Of a stretch of DNA of 64,000 nt, positions 25,074-34,118 are shown in pieces. Each line of letters starts with the position of its first letter. The first letter of the stretch is position 1. The notes under the pieces were generated by a model. The model searched no databases. It saw only the letters and a list, made by a program, of their open reading frames with translations, and was not told where the DNA came from. The position numbers and the translations under genes were made by a program. The stretch comes from Novosphingobium sp. 32-60-15 (GTDB lineage: Bacteria; Pseudomonadota; Alphaproteobacteria; Sphingomonadales; Sphingomonadaceae): positions 62,001 through 126,000 of the forward strand of contig NZ_NCEN01000001.1 in the NCBI RefSeq assembly GCF_002280675.1, read 5' to 3'.

Positions 25074-25187
25074 ATCACACTTCCACAACGCCGGTGCCCG
25101 CTGGATTGCAGGCGGTCGGCAGGATCAACTACAGGGAATTAAGGGGTTGCAACAAAGACCCATTGGGTTCTGGCCGTCTTAGTCACA

Positions 25188-26309
25188 TTATCCTTTAGGA
25201 TAAGAAGGCGCTGTCGTTTTGGCTGGTCTGCGCAAATCGCGGTAAAGTTTCAGATGGTGTTCAGCAGCCGTGCCAATAGAATACTCTTCTGCGCGAACTA
25301 GCGCGCCTTGGGATAGCCTTGCGTACAGATCATTGTCAGCGGCCAAAGACTGGAGCGCGGTGGCAAGGGCTTGAGGCTGTTCGGCTTCCAACAGACCGGT
25401 TTGACCGGCAATGACCAGCTCTTTATTGCCAGCAACATTGGTTGCAACGATGGGCAGGCCCATCCGCATCGCTTCGAGCAAAGCAATAGGCATGCCTTCA
25501 TAGCGCGAGGTGTTTAGGTAGATGTCTGCCGATTCCATCAGCGCGCGCACATCGCTTCGCTCCCCCAGAAACTGGACGTGGCTTTCCAGATTGGCCGCAG
25601 CCACAGCGTCCTGCATTTTGCCAAGGTCAGCGCCATTTCCGGCGATGAGGAATTCGGGCAAGGGATCGATCAATTGGCGATCGCGGATAAGCCGTGCCGT
25701 TTCAATCAGCAGCGGATAGTTCTTCTGATCCGAAATTGTCCCGACACTGAGGATCCGCAGCGGTTTTGAAGGAGCGCCTCTGGGCGCTGCGCAGGCAAAG
25801 CCACGCCCGGCAGCGTTGACAATCATGGCAACGGGGCGACGCACGTGCTGGCCAAGGATTGTCTGTGTATCGCGGCTTATCGCGACATAGGCCGAGGCAA
25901 CCCGATCAAACACGCGGAACAAGGCGGGCGGGAAGCCGAGCACACTGTTATGGTGGGTCAAGACAACGGGGGCCTGCGATTTTCCCGCAAGCATCATCAG
26001 CAATGCCCGGGCCGTATGGGCGTGGATCACGTCCGGTTGTATTTCACGAAGCGCGCGCCGCATTGCGATTGTTCCGGCAACGAGCTTGCGCGAGGCGGGC
26101 AGGCCCAAAGAGATGAACTTTCCGCCCGAACTTGTGATTTGGGCCTTGAGCCGGTCTTCTGCCTCTGTTGCATTGCCCAGCGTCACGGCATCACACAGCG
26201 CCAAAACGACGCTTTCATGGCCATTTGCGCTGAATTCTTGAGACAGGTTGGCAACAAGCGTTTCAGCGCCGCCTGATGTCAGGCTGGTCACGATTGAGCA
26301 TATCCGCAT
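25188..26309 (-). CDS. Glycosyltransferase family 4
   Basis: GT-B glycosyltransferase of 373 residues. The N-terminal acceptor domain has TSLTSGGAETL, and the donor domain ends with the nucleotide-sugar motif SRYEGMPIALLEAMRMGLP followed by GNKELV. It is probably a cytoplasmic, membrane-associated enzyme adding one sugar to the lipid-linked repeat. A small dyad TTATCC-TTTA-GGATAA overlaps its stop codon (25188-25203). The 115-bp gap to the Wzc gene may be read through. Donor sugar and linkage cannot be predicted reliably. Confidence 0.92.
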   Translation of the reverse strand: MRICSIVTSLTSGGAETLVANLSQEFSANGHESVVLALCDAVTLGNATEAEDRLKAQITSSGGKFISLGLPASRKLVAGTIAMRRALREIQPDVIHAHTARALLMMLAGKSQAPVVLTHHNSVLGFPPALFRVFDRVASAYVAISRDTQTILGQHVRRPVAMIVNAAGRGFACAAPRGAPSKPLRILSVGTISDQKNYPLLIETARLIRDRQLIDPLPEFLIAGNGADLGKMQDAVAAANLESHVQFLGERSDVRALMESADIYLNTSRYEGMPIALLEAMRMGLPIVATNVAGNKELVIAGQTGLLEAEQPQALATALQSLAADNDLYARLSQGALVRAEEYSIGTAAEHHLKLYRDLRRPAKTTAPSYPKG

Positions 26310-26346
26310 CGCGTCTTGGGCCTTTACTGCTGTGAGACGCGGGCGT

Positions 26347-27213
26347 TCAAACGCAATAGCCGCTGCGAGCCATGAGTTTCACCGCGTCGGCAGACAGGCC
26401 ACTGCGCATCATGTCCTCTATGTTCTGAACATCGGCAGGGCTGAGGTTGTCTTGATAGCCGCCGACCTTGCCTTTGCGCACGCGGCTGCTGTCGGCGTTG
26501 TCTGCGTTGTAAGCGTGGCCGGGGATGGGCTTGGCTTTTTCAACCTGCTTCATCCGGTCAAACGCTGCGCCGGCGATGGCGTCACGCAGATAGTCTTCGT
26601 TCAGCGGGATATTCAGGAAGGCAAGGATCTGGCGCACAGTTGTATCGGTGTTTTTGCTGAGGTCTTCATAGCTGATGACCAGAGCCGGGGAGTGGCCCAA
26701 GCCTTCGGCCCAGCCATTGTGATAATCGATGACCGACTTGATGCCGAATTCATCATCGATCAGGAATTCAGGGATCGTGCCGCTGAAGCGCTTTTTGTGC
26801 TGCGTTTGATGGAAGTATGCCGAAACGATGACGTCGCGCGGATCGCGCACGAGCATGATGACGGGCTTCTGCGCAAAAAAGCGTTGTTCATAGGTGCGGT
26901 GGCTGACGGCGATCAGCGGCAACTTGGCGTCATTGCCGGATGATGCAAAGACCGGCAATCCGCGACCGCGATCAAGATCAAAATTCGGAAGAACTTGAAA
27001 TGTGGTTGCAAGATCAAGCTTGACCGGCACGGCATAGACTTTGGCCAGATAGATCGACAGCAAGTAGCGCAGCCACGTCCGTCCGCTTTTGGGATAGGAC
27101 ACCAGAAAGGCATCAACATCTTTGACCTTGCGCGCAAGTTGTAGATCAATCAGCGCGCGGCGGCCCTTGCGAACCGCCGATCTGGCATGTTTGATCGGCA
27201 TGGTGATCATCAT
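26347..27213 (-). CDS. Sulfotransferase (Sulfotransfer_1 type) in polysaccharide operon
   Basis: 288-residue PAPS-dependent sulfotransferase. The 5'-phosphosulfate loop is YPKSGRTW at 40-47. The 3'-phosphate segment is R123-D-P-R-D-V-I-V-S131, and a C-terminal RKGKVGGY motif is the equivalent of the cytosolic-type RKGxxGDW. With all three elements present, the protein is probably active. It overlaps the upstream glycosyltransferase gene by 4 bp, placing sulfation within repeat-unit assembly. The acceptor, sugar hydroxyl or amino group, is not identifiable. Confidence 0.9.
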   Translation of the reverse strand: MMITMPIKHARSAVRKGRRALIDLQLARKVKDVDAFLVSYPKSGRTWLRYLLSIYLAKVYAVPVKLDLATTFQVLPNFDLDRGRGLPVFASSGNDAKLPLIAVSHRTYEQRFFAQKPVIMLVRDPRDVIVSAYFHQTQHKKRFSGTIPEFLIDDEFGIKSVIDYHNGWAEGLGHSPALVISYEDLSKNTDTTVRQILAFLNIPLNEDYLRDAIAGAAFDRMKQVEKAKPIPGHAYNADNADSSRVRKGKVGGYQDNLSPADVQNIEDMMRSGLSADAVKLMARSGYCV

Positions 27214-28424
27214 GCGAAGTTCCTGACTTTGGTGGTTGCAAGTACGGATTCAATGAGGTTTTCCCACTGGTCCCCGATGCGGTCCGGTGCAAAGCGCTGG
27301 GCCGCGTTGGCGGCGCTTGCACCAAGGCGGGCGCGCAAATCAGCGTCGCCCATGACGTGTGACAGTGTTTGCGCCAGCGCTTTGGCATCGCCATCGGGCA
27401 CAAGAAGGCCGTCCAATCCACTGGTGATCATATCTGCCGGACCAAACGGGCAATCGAACGAGACGCACGGCAGGCCTGCTGCCATCGCCTCGCCCAGAAC
27501 CAAGCCCCAACCTTCGTAACGCGAGCTTAAGACGAAGGCATCGGCCGTTTCGATCCAGCTGCCGGGGCTGGGCGATACGCCGGGCAGTTCGATGCGGCCA
27601 GTCAGGCCAAGGTCGGCAATCTGCTTTTCCAATTGCGGCCGCAGCGCGCCTTCACCCCAAATGCGCAAACGCCAATCAGGATGGCTGGACGCGGTGGCGG
27701 CAAAGGCGGCAATCAGCAGATCAAAGCCCTTTTGATCGGTCAACCGGCCAACTGCGGTCAGGACGCGATCCTTGTTTTGATAGAGCGGCTTAACATGCTG
27801 CCAATCAGCCATATTGGGGATGACCCAACCGCGTTTGCGCATGTGTTCGGGGAAGAAAGCCAGCGCGCCCTTGGTCATGGTGACCAAGCCATAGGCCCGC
27901 GCATAAGTGAACCGGCGCAACAGGTCCCACACGCGATTGACCCGCTGCCTTTGGGGATTGTTACGTTCGGACACGATCACGGGAATGCCCAATCCTTGGG
28001 CGGCAAGGACCGCAATCACATTGGTGCGGGTGAGGAAGCTTATGACAAGGTCCGGGCGTTTGGTGCGCAACAACTGGCGCAGCGCGCTCACGCGGCCAAA
28101 AATCGAGCGGACGCCCTGAAGCTTGCTTTGCTTGCCAATGGGGAGGCCAAGGTAGCTTACTGTGACGCGCGGATCACACGGGTAATAGGGCGTGCTGCCT
28201 TCGGCCTCGCAGCTTGCGATGATCACGTCATAGCCGTTGGCCACAAGGCGATTGGCGTTGAAGGTGACGACGTGTTCTGATCCCCCTGCGGTCAAGCCGG
28301 GCAAAAAGAACAAGATTGTGCCGCGTGTTTGCCTGGTTGCGACGCGGGGGCCGCTAGCGGTGGCAGGGGCATCGGAAATCGATGGAAAATCTGCATCGCG
28401 AAGGGCTGAAGGCTGGTTTGTCAT
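27210..28424 (-). CDS. Glycosyltransferase family 4
   Basis: 404-residue GT-B enzyme. LPGLTAGGSEHVV near the start of the acceptor domain, then the donor domain with TAVGRLTDQKGFDLLI and SSRYEGWGLVLGEAMAAGLP, and DCPFGPADMI near the end, resembling HexNAc-alpha-transferases of the PglH/PglJ/AmsD group. It lies 8 bp downstream of the flippase gene and overlaps the sulfotransferase gene. It probably adds a hexosamine to the undecaprenyl-linked repeat; the similarity to that group is by motif only. Confidence 0.92.
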   Translation of the reverse strand: MTNQPSALRDADFPSISDAPATASGPRVATRQTRGTILFFLPGLTAGGSEHVVTFNANRLVANGYDVIIASCEAEGSTPYYPCDPRVTVSYLGLPIGKQSKLQGVRSIFGRVSALRQLLRTKRPDLVISFLTRTNVIAVLAAQGLGIPVIVSERNNPQRQRVNRVWDLLRRFTYARAYGLVTMTKGALAFFPEHMRKRGWVIPNMADWQHVKPLYQNKDRVLTAVGRLTDQKGFDLLIAAFAATASSHPDWRLRIWGEGALRPQLEKQIADLGLTGRIELPGVSPSPGSWIETADAFVLSSRYEGWGLVLGEAMAAGLPCVSFDCPFGPADMITSGLDGLLVPDGDAKALAQTLSHVMGDADLRARLGASAANAAQRFAPDRIGDQWENLIESVLATTKVRNFA

Positions 28425-28432
28425 GTCATCAA

Positions 28433-29809
28433 TTATCCGGGCAATGCCGCATCGTTGGGCACGGGGATTGCGGCACGGCTACCGCGCCACCATGCGATGT
28501 CCATGGCGATGGCCGTGAATCCGGCAAAAGCGATGTGGCCGTAATTCGCGCCGATTGCACCAAAGCGGGGCAATGACAGCAAGGTGACGGCAAAAAACAG
28601 GATGGTCGAGATGATGGCGGTGATCAGGACAAACCCCGGTTTGTGCATGGCCAGCAAAGCCGACCGTGATGGCGCGGAATGCATGATGAGAACGACAGCG
28701 ATCAGCTGTGTCATCAACAGCGGATAAGCGTCGGCAAAATCGTTGCCGAACGCAAACTTGATCAGCAAATCGCCGAAAACCCAAACGGTTCCCAGAATGA
28801 TCACGCCAACGCTGGCAAGCGCGAGTTGGACCCGTCCGACCATTTTCCGAAAGGCGGCAAATTGCGCGCGCGCCCACATTTTTGCCATGTCGGGATAAAG
28901 CACGGCCTGGACCATTGAGCCGACTTGCTGGGCAACTTTCGCGATACGTTTTGCGATATGATAGAACCCGGCGGCATTCGATCCGGCAAATGCACTGACC
29001 AGCAGCGTATCTGCTTCCTGGGTGAGAGTGCGCAAAGTGCTGGACACGTTGGTTGACCACGCAAAACCCATGAAGCCAGGAAACTTGGTGCCAAGTCCGC
29101 GCACACTGGCACGCAGCGGGCTGGGGATGTCTGTCTGCTTCAAAGAGCGTAGACCCAGCACGAGGAAGAGTGTAGAATCAATCACTTGGGCCAGTGTCCA
29201 GATGATGACAAAGGCCAGCAGATCGAGCCCTAAAACCAATGCGATTGTCGCAAAGCCAAGCCGCATCAGACTGGCAAGCAACTGGACATAGGCAAGTGTG
29301 CGAAACTGCCCGTTCAGGCGCAAGGCGGCAGTCGGCATGCCCCGAATGTTCAGCGCAATTGCGACGGCATAGATCGCGACCAGTGGCATATCGCTGGCTG
29401 ACAGGTGGATGACAGGGGCCAGCACGTACCCTGCAACTATGGTCAAACCCGCAGACAACAACGCACTGCCAATATCCAGCAGCAGGCCATAGAGCATCAG
29501 TTCGCTCATCCTTGCCGGATCGCGCTCAACGTCGGGCTCGGCTGCAAACTTGATCAGGGGCTGCCATGATTCAAATCTCAACAACCGCTCGCTGAGGCGT
29601 CCAATCGTCAAGACCAGCGCAAGGATGCCGTATGCCTGTGGGCCAAGCGTGCGGGCGGCGATCATTGTGCTGACCGCCATGATCACCGCGTTGGCACCGC
29701 TGCCTGAAAGCAAATGTGCAATGCTGTATAGTCGCGGGCGCAGCACTTCGCTTTTGGCCCAGTTGCGGCGCATCGCGGCAAAAGTGTGCGGATTGCCGGT
29801 AGCGTTCAT
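28433..29809 (-). CDS. Wzx-type oligosaccharide flippase
   Basis: 458-residue polytopic membrane protein with about 12-14 hydrophobic segments and the polysaccharide-synthase/MOP-superfamily pattern (early MIAARTLGPQAYGILAL and repeated helices). It moves the undecaprenyl-linked repeat to the periplasmic face. The start at 29809 is chosen because it makes a 4-bp ATGA overlap with the polymerase gene and has GGAAC upstream; longer in-frame starts would run deep into the upstream gene. It is essential for a Wzx/Wzy pathway. Confidence 0.9.
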   Translation of the reverse strand: MNATGNPHTFAAMRRNWAKSEVLRPRLYSIAHLLSGSGANAVIMAVSTMIAARTLGPQAYGILALVLTIGRLSERLLRFESWQPLIKFAAEPDVERDPARMSELMLYGLLLDIGSALLSAGLTIVAGYVLAPVIHLSASDMPLVAIYAVAIALNIRGMPTAALRLNGQFRTLAYVQLLASLMRLGFATIALVLGLDLLAFVIIWTLAQVIDSTLFLVLGLRSLKQTDIPSPLRASVRGLGTKFPGFMGFAWSTNVSSTLRTLTQEADTLLVSAFAGSNAAGFYHIAKRIAKVAQQVGSMVQAVLYPDMAKMWARAQFAAFRKMVGRVQLALASVGVIILGTVWVFGDLLIKFAFGNDFADAYPLLMTQLIAVVLIMHSAPSRSALLAMHKPGFVLITAIISTILFFAVTLLSLPRFGAIGANYGHIAFAGFTAIAMDIAWWRGSRAAIPVPNDAALPG

Positions 29810-31140
29810 AGCCAGGTTCCAGTTGGGACATTGCGTGGATGCCTGGGGACCGACCATCGCTTTGGTATCCGCCCGACAGCGGCCAAAGCCATCAGAACAG
29901 GGCCGATCCATAACCGTGTATACATGTGCGGCACCGCAGTGGTGAATATGCAGAAAACGACGAGGACTGCGACGGCGGTTGCGCCGCCTTCGCGATCAAG
30001 CTTCAGGCTTTTCAGGGCGATAATCCAAAGAATGGCCAGCATGATCAACAGGCCCGCCAAGGCGACTGCACCGCCTTCCGTCAGGATCAGCAGCAGGAAT
30101 TGGTGAACCGGAGCGCCAAATTCGCTGACTTCCCGGTAACGGTCAGCGCCGAAGCCCAGGAACATGGTCTGTTCCGAAAGCCGCCAAGCCTCGGCAATGA
30201 GCATGGAGCGCCCTTCGAACGTGCCGGCGTTGCTGAGATCGCCTGTAGTCAGGGCGCCCGCGACGCGTTGCTGGAAAATAGCGGGCAGCGGCAGGCCGGC
30301 GACGATATAGCCAATCACCAACCCGGCAAGAGGCAAGCCGAATTTGAACAATCGGCCCGGATTGGACAGGCCCAGGGTGATCATCACGGCCAAAAGAGCC
30401 GCGCCAAAGCCGGTGAAGCTGGCGCAGGCAATCAAGCCCCACCCCAGAAACACGATACAAATCGCAGCGCGAAAGCCGCCGATCAATTTGTGATGCAGGC
30501 AATTGATCAACATCGGCAGAGCAAAGGCGATAACCGCCCCGTTCCAATTGCTTTCGCCGGTAAGCGCACCCAAACGCCCGTTTCCTGCCAGGAAGCCGGG
30601 CCCGAAAAGTCCCTTCAAAGTGCCGACGGGCAGGACTGCGCTGGCGGCCAGAGCGAAAGCCTGCGATGCGGCAACGCCATAGACGAACCACAGCATGCAG
30701 CGCCGCATCTGGGCCGATGACAGGCTGAAGAACACCATCGGCAAGAGCAGCCATGCAAACACATATTGGCCGGCAATGACGATCCAGCGCAGCGGATCAC
30801 CATTGGCAAGCGAGCTTAACAAAAGCCCGCCGAGCATGAGCGCTAGTCCGCCGCACCAGAAAAACGTCGATCGCCCGAACGGGGTAGCGTTGATCCGGTT
30901 GCGCAGCATCAAAGCAACCATGCAACCGCCAATCGCCGCATCTGATAGCGTGACGTTTACCGGACCCAGCCGCAGCACATGCATGGACATGGTGAACACG
31001 GCAAAGACGATGAAGGCCAGAGCAAGGGCGTCCATGCGATTGGGACGCATTGCCGCAACGCCGTGGGATGGCGATTGCACGGTCCATTCCGCCGCGTTGA
31101 AATTTGTTGATGGCACGATGTCACAGTGAATAGTTTTCAC
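29806..31140 (-). CDS. O-antigen ligase/Wzy-type polymerase
   Basis: 444-residue integral membrane protein with about 10-12 hydrophobic segments and a large periplasmic loop holding FLGFGADRYREV, which fits the Wzy_C (O-antigen ligase/polymerase) superfamily. It probably polymerises repeat units in the periplasm. The start is uncertain: GTG at 31140 has an AGG upstream, and ATG at 31050 is an alternative that begins closer to the first membrane segment. It heads the minus-strand operon. The 31141-31406 region between it and the divergent pectate-lyase-like gene holds both promoters; no gene is seen there. Confidence 0.86.
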   Translation of the reverse strand: MKTIHCDIVPSTNFNAAEWTVQSPSHGVAAMRPNRMDALALAFIVFAVFTMSMHVLRLGPVNVTLSDAAIGGCMVALMLRNRINATPFGRSTFFWCGGLALMLGGLLLSSLANGDPLRWIVIAGQYVFAWLLLPMVFFSLSSAQMRRCMLWFVYGVAASQAFALAASAVLPVGTLKGLFGPGFLAGNGRLGALTGESNWNGAVIAFALPMLINCLHHKLIGGFRAAICIVFLGWGLIACASFTGFGAALLAVMITLGLSNPGRLFKFGLPLAGLVIGYIVAGLPLPAIFQQRVAGALTTGDLSNAGTFEGRSMLIAEAWRLSEQTMFLGFGADRYREVSEFGAPVHQFLLLILTEGGAVALAGLLIMLAILWIIALKSLKLDREGGATAVAVLVVFCIFTTAVPHMYTRLWIGPVLMALAAVGRIPKRWSVPRHPRNVPTGTWL

Positions 31141-31406
31141 GCAACCTGCAAAGGCACGTGTGGCCAGCCAAGGTGTTCAAAAGACTGAAGCACCCGGGTA
31201 AAGGGGCTAGGGACACTATACTAAAGATCATCGCACAATCGTATTCAATCTACTCAATTGCCGGTACGCCCTTGTGCAGGGGATGTATTGAGGGTTTTGA
31301 AATTCGCGCGGGGAGAGCCCGCTGAAATCATTGCCGAAAGCTTGATTATGCAGCGTTGCTGCGGGGCATTTTCGGATGAGCGAATATCATGCACGGAGAC
31401 GTTACG

Positions 31407-32789
31407 GTGAAACGGCAGGACTATCTTCCCAAGCTGTTGCTTGCCGTAGCAGCCCTGTCTGCCTGCTCTGCGTCCAACGGACGTGACGGAAAGCACGAAA
31501 ATTCAAAGGGTTTAAGCAAAGAAGCGCTCGATGAGTTGAGCCAGAGCAAAGGCGATGCCCAACTCGCATTCCCCGGCGCAGTTGGATATGGTGCCCATGC
31601 GCGGGGCGGACGGGGCGGAAAAATCATGCCCGTCACCACGCTTGGTGACGATGGTCCGGGCTCGTTGCGCGCTTGTGTGGAAGCCCAAGGTCCGCGCGTT
31701 TGTGTCTTTCGGGTCTCGGGCGTAATCCGGTTCACCAAGCGTCCGCCACGCATCACTAATCCCTATTTGACAATTGCCGGGCAGACGGCACCGGGCGACG
31801 GCATAACGCTTGCCCATTCGGGCGGGGCGGTCGGGCTCACCCCGCTTTTGATCAAGAATACCCATGACATCGTGGTGCGCAATATCCGCGTTCGGGCTGA
31901 TTTATCCGGAACCGAACGCGGTTCGGAAGATTCCTTTACCATCGAAAACAGCGCGCGCGTGATCCTTGACCACGTCAGCAGCAGTTGGGCGCGCGATGAA
32001 CTGGTCAATGGCTATGCAGATAACGACTGGATCACGATCAGCAATTCGATCTTCGCCTATGGTATTCCCAAGCATGACAAATGCGCATTGCTGGCAAGCG
32101 ATCCGACCAATGCCCAACACTTCAGTTTTGTCGGCAATATCTGCGCGCACAACGGTGATCGCAACCCTGACATCAATTTTCCGCCGGGTTCGTGCGTCGA
32201 AGTGTTGAACAACGTGTTCTACAATGCGCAGTCCGAATTTGCCGAGATCTGGGAGAGTTATGGCGGCACGCCAGTCTCGATTGCGGGCAATGTGTTCAAG
32301 GCCGGGCCCAATACCTCGCCGTCCACGGTCGGGGTGGTGCGCCAGAGCATCGGCAGTAAAGGGCCGGGCGCGATTTACCTGAACGACAATCTGTTTGACG
32401 GGAATTTCGTGCAAGTGACCACGTCGGCACAGGGCATTTCCCGGCCAAGCCCGACCTGTCCGCTGACGATCACACCGCTAAATGCGCAAGTTGCATACGC
32501 CTCGGCGCTGGCGCGTTCGGGTACGTGGCCGCGTGATGCCATTGATGCCCAAGTGGTTTCTGACGTGCGGAACAGGACGGGCAGGATTGTGAAGGCGCCC
32601 GGCATCATTCCCGCCTTTGCGATCGCCACGGCTTATCCCGACAGCGATGATGACGGGATGGATGACCGCTGGGAGAAGGCGAACGGCACCAATGCCGCCG
32701 CTTATGATCCTTGGGAAGATGCCGATGGCAACGGCCTCAACAATTTTGACAGTTTTATCGAGTACCTGAACAAGGAACGCGGCCTTTGA
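31407..32789 (+). CDS. Pectate-lyase-like secreted lipoprotein
   Basis: 460-residue right-handed beta-helix protein of the pectate lyase 1 superfamily. The N-terminus is KRQDYLPKLLLAVAALSAC, a lipoprotein signal with lipobox LSAC. PL1 landmarks include GGRGGKIMPVTTL, AGQTAPGDGI and ILDHVSSSWARDE. The C-terminus has an acidic calcium-binding-like segment (DSDDDGMDDRWE). GTG 31407 is preferred for its GGAG spacing; ATG 31389 is an alternative. It probably cleaves a uronate-containing polymer, most likely the exopolysaccharide made here. It overlaps the following glycosyltransferase gene by 4 bp. Confidence 0.86.
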   Translation: MKRQDYLPKLLLAVAALSACSASNGRDGKHENSKGLSKEALDELSQSKGDAQLAFPGAVGYGAHARGGRGGKIMPVTTLGDDGPGSLRACVEAQGPRVCVFRVSGVIRFTKRPPRITNPYLTIAGQTAPGDGITLAHSGGAVGLTPLLIKNTHDIVVRNIRVRADLSGTERGSEDSFTIENSARVILDHVSSSWARDELVNGYADNDWITISNSIFAYGIPKHDKCALLASDPTNAQHFSFVGNICAHNGDRNPDINFPPGSCVEVLNNVFYNAQSEFAEIWESYGGTPVSIAGNVFKAGPNTSPSTVGVVRQSIGSKGPGAIYLNDNLFDGNFVQVTTSAQGISRPSPTCPLTITPLNAQVAYASALARSGTWPRDAIDAQVVSDVRNRTGRIVKAPGIIPAFAIATAYPDSDDDGMDDRWEKANGTNAAAYDPWEDADGNGLNNFDSFIEYLNKERGL

Positions 32790-34024
32790 GCAGTATCCAC
32801 CGCGATCTTGATACGCCAGACAGCCCGTTTGAAGGGCTGGGCTTTGCATCAAACGTGCTCCTGCAAGAGCGCAGCGCGGAAGCAGATACGCGGCCCACTT
32901 TATGCTTTCCATTGGCAGGCGATAGCCTGGGGGGGAGCCATCATTCGCTGCTGGGCCTGCTTCAGCAACTTGATCAGCGCAAATACCGCATCCTCGTCGT
33001 TGTCGAAGTGCCCGGCGGGAAGCTATCGACCTTTTTTGCCAATTTTGAACAATGTGCAGACCCGGCAGCGCCCAAGACATCGTTTACCGCAGACAAGCGC
33101 ATGGGCCTTTTCAAATTTGCCACGACGTTGACAGGCTTGATGGCGCGGCGGCGTTTCCTTCGGGAGCAGAACGTCCGCATTGTCCATACCAACGACGGCC
33201 GCAGCCATGCAACGTGGGCCTTGGCGGCCAAATTGGCGGGGGCGCGGCTGTTATGGCATCACCGCGCCGATCCCAATGCACGCGGGCTGCGGTTTCTGGC
33301 ACCGTTGGTGGCTGACCAGATCGTCACGGTTTCAAGGTTTTCCTTGCCGCAAGGCAAATCGTCGCGGGCGGTGCGGGACGCTGAAGTTATTTTCAGCCCG
33401 TTCGATACCGATATTGTCGTGGACCGGTCTGTGCAGCGGAAGCTGTTGTGCCGGGAACTGTCGCTTGCAGACGATGCGTTCATTGTCGGCTTTTTTGGCA
33501 ACCTGATTGATCGCAAGCGCCCGATCAAGTTCGTCGAAGCCATCGCCCATTTGCAGAAACTGGTTTCCGTGCCTGTCTATGGCGTGATTTTTGGCGAAGC
33601 TGAAGATCCGGCGATGGAAGACCAGATCCGTCAGCGCACGTTGGAATTGGGTATTCGCCACCAGATCCACTTGATGGGGTACCGGTCACCGGGGAGTGAC
33701 TGGATTGCGGCTTGCGATGTGCTGTCAGTGCCTGCTGTTGGTGAACCGCTGGGGCGCACTCTTATTGAAGCGATGGTGGTTGGCACGCCCGTGGTGGCTA
33801 CCCGATCAGGCGGCAATCCCGAAGCGATCCTTGATGGATTGGGCATTCTTGTGACGCCGGATGATCCGGCGGCAATGGCACAAGGCTGTGCAAGGATTGC
33901 GCACGGGTTTGAAGGCGACGCAGCCATGATCGCGCAGGCAAAGATCAGTGCGGCCACGCGGTTTACGCGGACGCGACATCTCAACTCGGTCGAGCAGGTT
34001 TATCAACGTCTGCTGGCGCTATAG
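32786..34024 (+). CDS. Glycosyltransferase family 4
   Basis: 412-residue GT-B enzyme. Acceptor-domain entry LCFPLAGDSLGGSHHS, donor-domain signatures VIFGEAEDP, then a C-terminal VPAVGEPLGRTLIEAMVVGTP. The TTG start overlaps the lyase stop (TTGA) and is preceded by AAGGAA, a coupled start. Position just after a secreted lyase suggests that synthesis and trimming genes of the same polymer are cotranscribed. Sugar specificity is unknown. Confidence 0.9.
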   Translation: MSSIHRDLDTPDSPFEGLGFASNVLLQERSAEADTRPTLCFPLAGDSLGGSHHSLLGLLQQLDQRKYRILVVVEVPGGKLSTFFANFEQCADPAAPKTSFTADKRMGLFKFATTLTGLMARRRFLREQNVRIVHTNDGRSHATWALAAKLAGARLLWHHRADPNARGLRFLAPLVADQIVTVSRFSLPQGKSSRAVRDAEVIFSPFDTDIVVDRSVQRKLLCRELSLADDAFIVGFFGNLIDRKRPIKFVEAIAHLQKLVSVPVYGVIFGEAEDPAMEDQIRQRTLELGIRHQIHLMGYRSPGSDWIAACDVLSVPAVGEPLGRTLIEAMVVGTPVVATRSGGNPEAILDGLGILVTPDDPAAMAQGCARIAHGFEGDAAMIAQAKISAATRFTRTRHLNSVEQVYQRLLAL

Positions 34025-34044
34025 AGCGCTTGCGGCGGCGGGTT

Positions 34045-34100
34045 GATTTTGGTCCATTGCAGCACTGCTCCCTTTGAGCGCCTTGCAATGAACCAAAATC
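34045..34100. terminator. Long imperfect hairpin between convergent genes
   Basis: GATTTTGGTCCATTGCA (34045-34061) pairs with TGCAATGAACCAAAATC (34084-34100): 17-bp arms with one mismatch and a 22-nt loop. It lies between the glycosyltransferase stop (34024) and the beta-barrel gene stop (34119), so it may stop transcription from both sides. The long arms could also mark a small mobile-element remnant. Confidence 0.55.
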
Positions 34101-34118
34101 TTACCGGCTGCGGACGCC

